A stretch of 34,415 bases of DNA from Pseudodesulfovibrio sp. (GCA_022712855.1 JAFLJT010000193.1:1-34415); one strand, 5' to 3'; shown: positions 23,869 through 31,883, numbered from the stretch's first letter. The notes: generated from the sequence alone by a model not told the origin. Translations and numbers: made by a program.

Positions 23869-26106
23869 TTACTTGGACTTGTGGGTGAAGACACCGTCCC
23901 AGGCGTCTCCCGGATGTTCTTCTTTCAGATGTTCACATCGTTCTATGTATATGTCGTACAATAGTGGTTCTGTTTCCAGTTCTTTGAGTTCCAGGAATAC
24001 CGCGCGCGCTTCGTCGAATTTCATGCTGAGGTAGAGATCATGCGCAGTTTCATACTTCTTCAATTCCTCTTCACGCTTTGCGGCATTCCCAAGGGTGTAT
24101 GCTGTATAGATAGTGATAGGCTTTTGCTTACCCTTGACGCGGACGCTGTCGAGGATGCGGAAGTAATACTTGCCCTCGCACGCATCCACGATTGTTTGGC
24201 TGACTATAAGTTTTTGGCCGTAGTATTTGGTGAGACTTTCCAGGCGTGAGGCGAGGTTCACGTTGTCGCCAATGAGGGTGTAGTCAAAGAGATCGGCTGA
24301 TCCCATGTTGCCCACTCGGACAGAACCAGAATGAATACCGATACCAACTGCGATGGGAAACCCATATTTTTCAATGAAGAGTTCATTGAGTTCATCGAGT
24401 TTGTCTTGCTGGATTAACGCAGTTTTAAGGGACTTTTCCTGATGATTTTCGACATCCAGCGGTGCGTTCCAAAATGCCATGACGGCATCACCGATGAATT
24501 TGTCGAGGGTGCCTTCGTGCTGAGTAATGATCCGGGTCATAGGCGTCAGGTAATCGTGCAATAAATCTGTCACCTGTGTCGGTGTCAGCTTTTCTGACAG
24601 CGAGGTAAAACCACGCACGTCAGAGAACTGGATGGTGATATCTTTTTCCTGACCTTCCAATGAAAGAGAGTCCGGGTCATCCATGATTTGAGAGATAACA
24701 GAAGGAGCAAGGTAATGAGCGAATGCGCCGTGGATGAATTTCTTTGCGTGTTCTTCGCGCCAGAATTTGATCATCGTGAGCAGCAGGAACGTCAGTGCGA
24801 GGTTGATAAATGCATACAGCGGTGAAATATAGAGCATTTCCTGAGTATACAAATAGACTGAACCAAACCACATACCAAGGCTCATGCATACGAGAGGGAC
24901 AAGCATCCATGCAGCTCGTGCCCACATAAGAAGGAATGTTGTAATGATTCCAGCCGCGAGCATTCCCAGGAATTCTACTCCTGTTGCCCACACTGGCTTC
25001 TTGAGGAATTCTTTGGACCAGATATTGTCAACGATAGTGGCATGCGCCTCGACTCCGGGGAAACTCGTGTCCAGAGGAGTGGATCGAATATCCTTGAGAC
25101 CTGCAGCCGAAGTGCCGATGAAAACAATTTTACCGCGCAACGCACCGGGTTTCAGTCTCTTATTCAACACATCGGTTGCGCTGATATATTCAAAAGTTTT
25201 TGATGGTCCTCTGTAATTAATGAGCATTCGTCCCTGTTTATCCGTGGGGATAACAGTCTTGCCAAAACGGATAGATTCAATGCCTTCAGTTGACATTTTG
25301 ATGACCATGGACTTGATGCCCGTAGCTTGCATGAGAGCAGCCAGAGCGAGGCTTGGGTAGAATTTTTCATTCCAGGAAAAGAGCAAGGGGACTTTGCGGT
25401 AGATGCTGTCTTCATCTGCGGCAATGGTAATAAATCCAGTTTGTTGAGCAGCCATTGCTAGAATGGGTTGCGGGCAAATCGCTTCTTCGGCTTTGAGTAA
25501 AACATCATGAGGCGATGGAGCGCCTGGAACAGAAAGAACCGCGACCTTGGCGGGTTTGATAAAACAATCAGTCGTGTTTTTTACGACCCCGTCTTCTTTA
25601 TTAAGAGCAGTGGTCAAAAAATCGAATCCAAGGACAAAGGGGCCTGTTTTTAAGTACTGGGCCAGGAGTTTGTCGTTATCCATAAGAGAGTCTGGAAGGC
25701 CTTCAATTTTAACATCGAATTTCAACTCTTTTTTGAGTTGTTTGATCATAACAACAGGTGATGTTTTATCTGGCTCTACAAAAATAATATCAGTTGCAAC
25801 TGAGACTGCACCATACGCTTGGAGAAGTTTGAGCAGCATGGCAACACGGTATCTGGGCCAGGGCCATTGGCCCATCTCAGCCAAACTTTTTTCATCAATA
25901 TCAATAAGTACAGGTATGTTAGTGGCATTGTCTGTGTGATATTTTATGAGAAATTGATCATAGAGTTTGTGGTCGAGAAAGCGCAAAAATTGGGGCTGAT
26001 TGGCAAAGAGCACGAACATGAGAGCTGATGCAGCGATACCCACGGCCAGCAGGATCAATTGATCTTTTTTAAACGCTTTTTTGAAAAATCCAAACATGGT
26101 GTCCAT
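23869..26106 (-). CDS. CHASE2-domain class III adenylate/guanylate cyclase
   Basis: 745 residues. After a short basic N-terminus a membrane segment (LILLAVGIAASALMFVLFA) leads into an extracytoplasmic CHASE2 domain (~35-340: IDIDEKSLAEMGQWPWPR, DIIFVEPD). Two or three further membrane helices lie at ~355-440. A cytoplasmic class III cyclase domain follows (~470-650): metal aspartates in FSDVRGFTSLSE and FIGDAVMAFWN, the adenine-selecting lysine in GTLDKFIGD, and GDNVNLASRLE for transition-state binding. The catalytic set looks complete, so it should make cAMP in response to an unknown external signal. A C-terminal ~95 residues look TPR-like. Start could be ATG 26106 or 26097. It is divergent from the type I secretion operon. 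Confidence 0.92.
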   Translation of the reverse strand: MDTMFGFFKKAFKKDQLILLAVGIAASALMFVLFANQPQFLRFLDHKLYDQFLIKYHTDNATNIPVLIDIDEKSLAEMGQWPWPRYRVAMLLKLLQAYGAVSVATDIIFVEPDKTSPVVMIKQLKKELKFDVKIEGLPDSLMDNDKLLAQYLKTGPFVLGFDFLTTALNKEDGVVKNTTDCFIKPAKVAVLSVPGAPSPHDVLLKAEEAICPQPILAMAAQQTGFITIAADEDSIYRKVPLLFSWNEKFYPSLALAALMQATGIKSMVIKMSTEGIESIRFGKTVIPTDKQGRMLINYRGPSKTFEYISATDVLNKRLKPGALRGKIVFIGTSAAGLKDIRSTPLDTSFPGVEAHATIVDNIWSKEFLKKPVWATGVEFLGMLAAGIITTFLLMWARAAWMLVPLVCMSLGMWFGSVYLYTQEMLYISPLYAFINLALTFLLLTMIKFWREEHAKKFIHGAFAHYLAPSVISQIMDDPDSLSLEGQEKDITIQFSDVRGFTSLSEKLTPTQVTDLLHDYLTPMTRIITQHEGTLDKFIGDAVMAFWNAPLDVENHQEKSLKTALIQQDKLDELNELFIEKYGFPIAVGIGIHSGSVRVGNMGSADLFDYTLIGDNVNLASRLESLTKYYGQKLIVSQTIVDACEGKYYFRILDSVRVKGKQKPITIYTAYTLGNAAKREEELKKYETAHDLYLSMKFDEARAVFLELKELETEPLLYDIYIERCEHLKEEHPGDAWDGVFTHKSK

Positions 26107-26211
26107 CCCGACTTTTATTGATTTTTTCTAGACTTTACAGTTAATGATGCCATATTTCTAAAGAAATTACATTTTTTATTGCCAAATTGCGTACAATTTA
26201 ATAATGTCTCT

Positions 26212-26243
26212 GTGAATTATATGTAATTTAGTGTCTAATTCAC
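26212..26243. promoter_or_regulatory. Inverted repeat in the cyclase / tolC divergent region
   Basis: Perfect GTGAATTA-N16-TAATTCAC, about 60 nt upstream of the tolC start and 106 nt upstream of the cyclase start, in an A/T-rich region (26107-26302). The spacing suits a dimeric regulator binding on one DNA face. Motif only. Confidence 0.4.
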
Positions 26244-26302
26244 TGAAATTGTTGTCGATGAATTATTTCGACATGATGATTTTATACACACTGGAGATGG
26301 CT

Positions 26303-27622
26303 TTGAAAAGGCTGCTCGTTATTTTCATTCTCACCCTTTCTGTGGTGACAGTTCTGTCGACAGGCAACGAAGCTGCTGCGCAAGAGGAACTCGATCTTAA
26401 GCTCGACGTTCTGCTTGAAGAGCTTGTGGGCAACCATGATCGGATCAAATCGTCTGAAGCTATGCTTCAGGGGATGAGGCATCGCTACGAAAGTTCTCGT
26501 GGTGGGTGGTTCCCTCAGATTGAAGCCACTCTTGAGGGTGGTAAGGAAAATATCAGTAAGCCCCGTGCGTCTGAGACTCATATGAATCGTAACGAACAGA
26601 CCCTGAGTGCAACCCAGCTTATCTACGACTTTGGTGGTGTTTCGGGCACCATGGATTCCGCAGCTGGTCAGGTGCTTGAATATGAAGCACTCCTCACGCA
26701 GGCTAAACAGGAAGTTCTTGCTCTTGGTATTACAGCCTACCTTCGTGTTGTCAGGTCTCGTGAATTGCTGAAGTATGCCTTTCGTTCTGAGGACAGCATG
26801 AAAGAGTTGTCCGGCATGCAGGAAGTGCTGGTTGAACGTGGAGCGGGCTACTCTTACGAAGAGCTTCAAGTAAAAGGACAGCTTGCTGGAGCACAATCTT
26901 ACCGAGTTACCCAGCAGCGCGAACTGCAAAGTTCCATCAATAATTTCAAGTCCGTATTTGGCTTTGTTCCTACAACTGGTCAAATTAATGTGATGAATAC
27001 CGTTCCCGTACCAAGGCAGTACCTGCCAGGTAATGTGGACGATGCGATTACTACTGCCTTTGAAAGTAACCCCTCGTTGCTTGAAACCAAATATTCAATT
27101 GAGCGTCTTAAGGGTGACCTGAGATCTCAGGAATCAAATTATTATCCGAAGTTTGATGCAGTGCTCGAAGCAGAGCGTAAGGAAAACGACCAAGCCAGCG
27201 CCGGTGTGCGGACAGAACAACGCGGTACCGTCCAAATTTCCTATAATCTTTTCTCTGGTATGCAGGACACGGAAAACATTCGCGCAGTCAAGTCTGATAT
27301 GACGGCTGCCCGCCGTACGTTGCTTGACCGTCGTCGTACGGTTGAAGAAAGCGTTCGCAATGCATGGCTTGAGCTGACAACACTTCGTCAGAACTCCGAA
27401 TTGTATGAGACGCAGGCCAACATTACCTGGGAATTTCTTGGACTCGTCAAAAAGAAAAAAGCGACCGGCGAAGAAGTTCGCTTGCTGGATATCCTGGTTG
27501 GTGAACGTGACTACATCACTGCCATCAGTGCCAAGATCGCCACTGATATCGATATCATTATTGCCGGGTACACGCTCTTATATGAAATGGGTCTTATTTC
27601 CAAAGACATCACCGAATTATAG
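26303..27622 (+). CDS. TolC-family outer membrane channel of a type I secretion system
   Basis: About 440 residues from a TTG at 26303. That start is chosen because GGAG at 26293-26296 is 6 nt before it, whereas the ATG at 26297 directly abuts GGAG and other in-frame ATGs lack a ribosome site. The TTG start also gives a clean signal peptide (Lys-Arg, then a hydrophobic LLVIFILTLSVVTVL core, then AAA before QEELD). The mature part has the helical outer-membrane-efflux repeats (YESSRGGWFPQIEATLEGG; TLSATQLIYDFGG; LETKYSIERLKGDLRSQESN; QISYNLFSGM). First gene of a TolC-ABC-HlyD operon, so a trimeric exit duct for type I secretion is likely. It ends 60 nt before the ABC gene. Confidence 0.9.
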   Translation: MKRLLVIFILTLSVVTVLSTGNEAAAQEELDLKLDVLLEELVGNHDRIKSSEAMLQGMRHRYESSRGGWFPQIEATLEGGKENISKPRASETHMNRNEQTLSATQLIYDFGGVSGTMDSAAGQVLEYEALLTQAKQEVLALGITAYLRVVRSRELLKYAFRSEDSMKELSGMQEVLVERGAGYSYEELQVKGQLAGAQSYRVTQQRELQSSINNFKSVFGFVPTTGQINVMNTVPVPRQYLPGNVDDAITTAFESNPSLLETKYSIERLKGDLRSQESNYYPKFDAVLEAERKENDQASAGVRTEQRGTVQISYNLFSGMQDTENIRAVKSDMTAARRTLLDRRRTVEESVRNAWLELTTLRQNSELYETQANITWEFLGLVKKKKATGEEVRLLDILVGERDYITAISAKIATDIDIIIAGYTLLYEMGLISKDITEL

Positions 27623-27682
27623 AAAGTTTTCAGTTTTTTTGCGCTGGTTTTACATGACATCCACCATGTGTGAGGAGTTGGC

Positions 27683-29374
27683 ATGAACGAGCTTTTCAGA
27701 CGGCTGTTCCGTTCAAAGCCACTTGCGGTGGAGATCATCGTTGCGTCTTTTTTCGTCAATCTACTTTTCCTTGCTTCTCCCATCTTCGTCATCCAGATCC
27801 TTAGCCGATATATCGGGTATGGATTTGATGGTACGCTGTATACATTGACCGCAGGTATGCTCATAGCCCTTGTTCTGGGCCTGGCATTTACCATAGTTCG
27901 AACCCGTATGTGTTCTGCTATTAGTACCGAGCCTGATCGGATGCTGCAGTCTGTGGTCCTGGATTCTCTCTCTCAGATCAAATCTTCCGCACTGGAGCGT
28001 ATACCGCAGGCAAAAGTTCAGGAAGTTATGGCCGCGCCACAGGTTGTTCAATCGGCCTATGAAGCTTCACGTATTGCCTCAATGCTGGATATGCCATTTT
28101 TCCTGTTGTTCATTCTTGCCGTATTCATGCTCAGTCCACTGTTGGCGATAATCACATTGTTCGCTGTCGTATTCACGGTGTTAGCAGGTAAGATGAATAT
28201 GGACGCTGCTCGTAAGTCAGATCATGTTTTTCGTGAAACCATGGTCCGGCATCGTGGTGGTGTGAACTCGGCTATCAGTGGAGCAGAGACAGTTCGCGCC
28301 TATCATGGTGGTGGATTTCTTAGAAAGATTTGGGATGAACAAGTCGCTAGAATGATGGACTTAAAGGGGCAGATTGTCCTTCAAAAAAGTTGGTCGCTGG
28401 CTGTTGTGCAGAGTCTCAGTTCTCTCCTTAAAGTTGCTGTTTATGCATTTGGTGCCAAGCAGGTTGTGGACGGTGATTTGACTGTTGGAGCCCTTATTGG
28501 CGCAAGTATTCTTTCTGCCAAGGCGTTGCAAATTTCTTCAAGCTTCATGCAAACAGTGCTCATGCTGGGTAAGGCCGATGATGCCATGCGCATGATCAAT
28601 GAATTTGTCGGGTTGCCCCGTGAGTCCAACGGTGGAACGGCCATGAAACATTTTTCTGGCCGTCTGGAATTCAAGGATGTTGCCGTTGCTTTCCCCGGTG
28701 CCACTGGGCCGCTTTTCGAATCTTTGAATCATATTGTCGAACCAGGCACAGTGGTCGGTATTATTGGTGCTAATGGAGCAGGAAAAACGACTCTTTCCAA
28801 ATTGGTCGTCGGTTTGCTGGATCCCGGTCGTGGGCAAATACTGGCCGATGGAGTTGATACTCGCCAGTTGGCACCTGAGTGGTGGCGCAGGCAAGTCATG
28901 TACCTTCCTCAAGAGCCATCTTTCCTTAATGGTACATATAAAGAAAATATTACCATGCTCAATCCTGAGATCGAGGAAGCTCGACTCAATGAGATTGTAC
29001 GATTGTCTGATCTGCGGCGTTTTCTCGATAGCAGTGCCACGGGCATGGAGACGATGATTACTGACGGTGGACGGAGTTTGCCGTTGGGTATTCGTAAGCG
29101 TCTTGCCATAGCAAGAGCTATGGTTGGCCAAGGCCGACTTGCTGTCTTTGATGAACCGACAGAAGGGTTGGATGTCGAGGGAAGCGAAGCTGTTTTTCAG
29201 ATTATGAACATCCTGGCAAAAGAGGGTGTGACGCTTCTTCTCGTTTCCAGAGACCCCAATATTATGAAAGGTTTCAGCACGGTTGTTGATCTCAATAGTA
29301 AACCGGTGCCAAAGATCGGAATTGTCCAGAAGAAAACTCCGGCCCCTGAACCGGGTTCGGCATTGAAGTCATAG
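27683..29374 (+). CDS. Type I secretion ABC transporter (permease-ATPase) with degenerate signature motif
   Basis: 563 residues of the PrtD/HasD-like class, with no N-terminal C39 peptidase domain. About six membrane segments span residues 15-300 (FFVNLLFLASPIFVIQIL; GMLIALVLGLAFTIV; FFLLFILAVFML; LLAIITLFAVVFTVLAG). The ATPase half has Walker A GANGAGKTT (~361-369), Q-loop YLPQEPSFLNGTY and Walker B RLAVFDEPTEGLD (~485-497). Two usual residues are changed: the LSGGQ signature reads LPLGI in GGRSLPLGIRKRLAIARA, and the H-loop reads LLLVSRDPN with Arg where His is expected. Walker B Glu is kept. It may hydrolyse ATP poorly or work as half of a heterodimer; that is inference. Good GAGGAG ribosome site; the stop is 9 nt before hlyD. 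Confidence 0.9.
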   Translation: MNELFRRLFRSKPLAVEIIVASFFVNLLFLASPIFVIQILSRYIGYGFDGTLYTLTAGMLIALVLGLAFTIVRTRMCSAISTEPDRMLQSVVLDSLSQIKSSALERIPQAKVQEVMAAPQVVQSAYEASRIASMLDMPFFLLFILAVFMLSPLLAIITLFAVVFTVLAGKMNMDAARKSDHVFRETMVRHRGGVNSAISGAETVRAYHGGGFLRKIWDEQVARMMDLKGQIVLQKSWSLAVVQSLSSLLKVAVYAFGAKQVVDGDLTVGALIGASILSAKALQISSSFMQTVLMLGKADDAMRMINEFVGLPRESNGGTAMKHFSGRLEFKDVAVAFPGATGPLFESLNHIVEPGTVVGIIGANGAGKTTLSKLVVGLLDPGRGQILADGVDTRQLAPEWWRRQVMYLPQEPSFLNGTYKENITMLNPEIEEARLNEIVRLSDLRRFLDSSATGMETMITDGGRSLPLGIRKRLAIARAMVGQGRLAVFDEPTEGLDVEGSEAVFQIMNILAKEGVTLLLVSRDPNIMKGFSTVVDLNSKPVPKIGIVQKKTPAPEPGSALKS

Positions 29375-29383
29375 GCTGACGTC

Positions 29384-30763
29384 ATGGTTGAGAATAACGA
29401 AAAATCGGGTATCGACAAGACCACACGGGTATTCTTTTATCTGTGCGCGGCTTTCTGTGTGAGCTTCTTTGTCTGGGCTTCCATAGCTCCTCTCGACATT
29501 GTCAGTGACGCTGTTGGAGAGGTTATTCCCAGCTCGCGGGTTAAACGGATCCAGCATCTTGAGGGTGGTATCGTCCGTAAGATCAATGTCCGTGAGGGCG
29601 ATGTTGTTAAGGTCGGACAGCCTCTTATCGAGCTTGAGGCCACAGCCAGTGATTCTACTGTTGAGGAACTCAATGTCAGGGTGACCTCTCTTCAGACAGA
29701 ACTCATGCGCCTCGAAGCTGAATCCCGGTGGTTTGATGATCCTCAAGCTTCAACAAAAGAGGGCACGGAGAAAGTAGAAAGGCCCAAGGGAGAGCAGGTT
29801 CGAAAACTGCTTGTTAATCCGTTTAGTGTTGAACTCACTTTTCCCACAGAGCTTCAAGCTAAATCTCCTGAACTCGTTGCACAGGCACTTGAATTATATG
29901 ACGCCCGGCGCGAGCGGTTTGTTAACGATATTGGTGCACAACGGGAAAAAATCAATCAGCGCGAACAAGATATTAAAGAAATTAATGCGCGTGTCCGTAA
30001 TCAGCGGCAGAACCTTAAGTATGTCAGAGAGCAAATCTCCATCAGTGAGGAATTGCTCAAGGATAAGCTGACATCTCGATATAAGCACCTTGGATTCTTG
30101 AAAGAAGAATCCACGCTCGTCAGTAAGATTCAGGAAGATAAGGCAGCATTGGCACGTTCCAAATCAATGCTGGTGGCTGCTAAAGATAAATTTGATCAAA
30201 TTTCCAACACGTTCCACGAGGAAGTGCAGGATGAATTGCGCGAGTCAAGCCGTGAATTGCGCGAGTTCACCCAGCGTATGCGCAAGATGTCAGACAGCTT
30301 GCAACGCACTGTCATTCGTTCTCCAGCCAATGGTATTATCAAATCCTTTTATATCATGGGTGAAGGTGAAGTTGTTCAGCCAGGTATGACAGTGCTCGAT
30401 ATCGTTCCCGCTGGTGACAAGCTCATTATCGAGGCGCATCTGGCTTTGGGTGACATCGGGTATGTCCAGATCGGCCAACCGGCCACAGTGAAGCTTGCAA
30501 CGGGTGATGCCCGCATGTTCGGCAATCTTGATGGAATTGTGAAGAGTATTAGCCCAGATGCTATTACTAAGCCTGAAGAGGGGACCTATTACAAGGTCCT
30601 TGTCGAAACCGAACAGGATAGATTCGAGAAAGATGATTTACGTTACCAGCTCTACCCGGGAATGCGTGTCCTCGTCGGTATCAAAACTGGCGAACGAACT
30701 GTGATGGAGTATTTGATTTATCCCTACTTTGATACCCTGTATCATGGGATGCAAGAACGATAA
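29384..30763 (+). CDS. HlyD-family periplasmic adaptor of a type I secretion system
   Basis: 459 residues. A short cytoplasmic N-terminus, one membrane helix at ~15-38 (VFFYLCAAFCVSFFVWASIA), then the HlyD start region (SRVKRIQHLEGGIVRKINVREGDVVKVGQPL), the first half of the lipoyl domain. A long coiled coil (~70-300, rich in E, K, Q and R) is followed by the second lipoyl half (VIRSPANGIIKSFYIMGEGE) and beta-barrel domains (GDIGYVQIGQPATVKL). This is the canonical bridge between the inner-membrane ABC transporter and TolC. The ribosome site is weak; the 9-nt gap suggests translational coupling to the ABC gene. No RTX or large adhesin substrate is encoded nearby. Confidence 0.95.
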   Translation: MVENNEKSGIDKTTRVFFYLCAAFCVSFFVWASIAPLDIVSDAVGEVIPSSRVKRIQHLEGGIVRKINVREGDVVKVGQPLIELEATASDSTVEELNVRVTSLQTELMRLEAESRWFDDPQASTKEGTEKVERPKGEQVRKLLVNPFSVELTFPTELQAKSPELVAQALELYDARRERFVNDIGAQREKINQREQDIKEINARVRNQRQNLKYVREQISISEELLKDKLTSRYKHLGFLKEESTLVSKIQEDKAALARSKSMLVAAKDKFDQISNTFHEEVQDELRESSRELREFTQRMRKMSDSLQRTVIRSPANGIIKSFYIMGEGEVVQPGMTVLDIVPAGDKLIIEAHLALGDIGYVQIGQPATVKLATGDARMFGNLDGIVKSISPDAITKPEEGTYYKVLVETEQDRFEKDDLRYQLYPGMRVLVGIKTGERTVMEYLIYPYFDTLYHGMQER

Positions 30764-30784
30764 TTCTTTGAAATCGCAAAGAAT
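30763..30784 (+). repeat. Small perfect hairpin just after hlyD stop
   Basis: ATTCTTTG-AAATCG-CAAAGAAT, an 8-bp stem starting at the hlyD stop and directly abutting the left arm of the split terminator. It may protect the transcript end. Confidence 0.5.
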
Positions 30785-30979
30785 AAAGCCGGGCATGCCC
30801 GACTCAGATTGATGACAAATCTCAATCTGGCAGGCTGCTGAGAAAGGTTCGAGTGCAAGGCGCAAAAAAAGATCAGGGCCGAAGCGTACTTCCTGTACGT
30901 TAGGATCTGATCTTTTTGCAGCAACGCAGCAATCGGGCCTTTGTCAGCAGCCTGAGTCGGGCATGCCCGGCTTTTTTTG
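30785..30979 (+). terminator. Terminator of the secretion operon, split by repeat R5
   Basis: The left arm 30785-30812 (28 nt) pairs with 30822-30829 (8 nt) plus 30955-30974 (20 nt), the two parts separated by 30830-30954, which is R5. Joined, the parts are the exact reverse complement of the left arm. A T-run (30972-30978) follows. The distal part can also fold locally (AGTCGGG-CATG-CCCGGCT then T), so termination may survive the interruption. Confidence 0.85.
30831..30954 (+). repeat. Long imperfect palindromic repeat, copy R5, inserted in a terminator
   Basis: About 124 nt. Outer arms CAGGCTGCTGAGAAAGG / CCTTTGTCAGCAGCCTG, inner stem AAAAAGATCAG / CTGATCTTTTT, apical hairpin CGTAC-TTCCT-GTACG. 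Conserved asymmetric segments CGAGTGCAAGGCGC and GCAGCAACGCAGCAATCG. CTG occurs immediately on both sides of the insert (30827-30829 and 30952-30954), so the exact ends are uncertain by about 3 nt and a CTG target duplication is possible. Confidence 0.92.
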
Positions 30980-30998
30980 TGTCTTATGAATGGATTGA

Positions 30999-31721
30999 TT
31001 AAACGTTCTTGAGGACCATCATACAGCCGAGCAGGAAGACCAGAACAAGGGCCAGCTTTCGGTAACCATGATCTGAAATATGCTTGTATGCGAACGTACC
31101 AAGAAAGATACCTACAGCAAGTGCTGGGAGTGAGACAGTGAAGTAATTGATGACTTCACTGGTAATAAGGCCTGAATAAGCATGTGTGGCTACAATACTC
31201 AGTCCTGTAATCAAAAAATAGAAAGCAAGGGTGGCCTTGGTTTCATCTTTCGACCAAGGTTGCAGAGTGGAATATATGATGACAGGGGGGCCGCCTGCAC
31301 CTGTGGCGCCACCTAAAAGACCTGAAAGGAATCCGGCTGTAATAGTCGAAGGAAGACCGAGTTCTCGCAAGGCTGGCTTGGCTATGAACTGATACGCAGT
31401 GAAGCTAATCATGATAACGCCAAGTAGAATTGAGATTGAATGCGGGGATATATGCTTAAGAGCGAACACTCCAAGCGGGATGCCGGGGAGTGTCGCTATG
31501 GTGAGTATGACGATGTTTCGAACGCGAATCGAAGCTCTCAATTGGATGCTGAGAGTTATACAGACACCCATGGCGAGCATGACAACGAGAGGGATAACGG
31601 TTTTGATGGGCAGGATCAGTCCAAGCAGGGGGAGGGCGATAAGGCCGAACCCAAATCCGGTAAGACCTTGTAAAAAACCGGCGAGGACAACGATGGATGC
31701 AATAGCAATTGTTTCAAACAT
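30999..31721 (-). CDS. TauE/SafE family membrane permease
   Basis: 240 residues, almost wholly hydrophobic with seven or eight membrane helices in two halves. FLQGLTGFGFGLIALPLL in the first half and AGFLSGLLGGATGAGGPPVIIY in the second are the paired family motifs. The TauE/SafE (formerly DUF81) family moves small anions, including sulfite, sulfoacetate or other organosulfur compounds, across the inner membrane; the substrate here is unknown. In a sulfate reducer a sulfur oxyanion is plausible but not shown. No convincing ribosome site precedes the ATG. It converges with the secretion operon and is divergent from the ferredoxin gene. Confidence 0.88.
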   Translation of the reverse strand: MFETIAIASIVVLAGFLQGLTGFGFGLIALPLLGLILPIKTVIPLVVMLAMGVCITLSIQLRASIRVRNIVILTIATLPGIPLGVFALKHISPHSISILLGVIMISFTAYQFIAKPALRELGLPSTITAGFLSGLLGGATGAGGPPVIIYSTLQPWSKDETKATLAFYFLITGLSIVATHAYSGLITSEVINYFTVSLPALAVGIFLGTFAYKHISDHGYRKLALVLVFLLGCMMVLKNV

Positions 31722-31831
31722 GGGGGAGCAACTACGCTAAAATAGTTGCATTGCCAACAACTCTTCGGTGCTGAGAATCAAAGAGATAAAAAGGGTTGCA
31801 TCCAAAATAGCTCAGAGTGTATAGGTATGAA

Positions 31832-31849
31832 TAACCAAACGTTGGTAAT
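31832..31849. promoter_or_regulatory. Dyad upstream of ferredoxin
   Basis: ACCAA-ACG-TTGGT is perfect and extends to 8-bp arms with one mismatch, 34 nt before the ferredoxin ATG. A weak promoter (TTGCAT at 31796, TATAGG at 31820, 18-nt spacer) would place the dyad over the transcription start. Candidate operator. Confidence 0.4.
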
Positions 31850-31883
31850 GTTATTTTTTTCATTTATATCAGGAGGTTCTATT

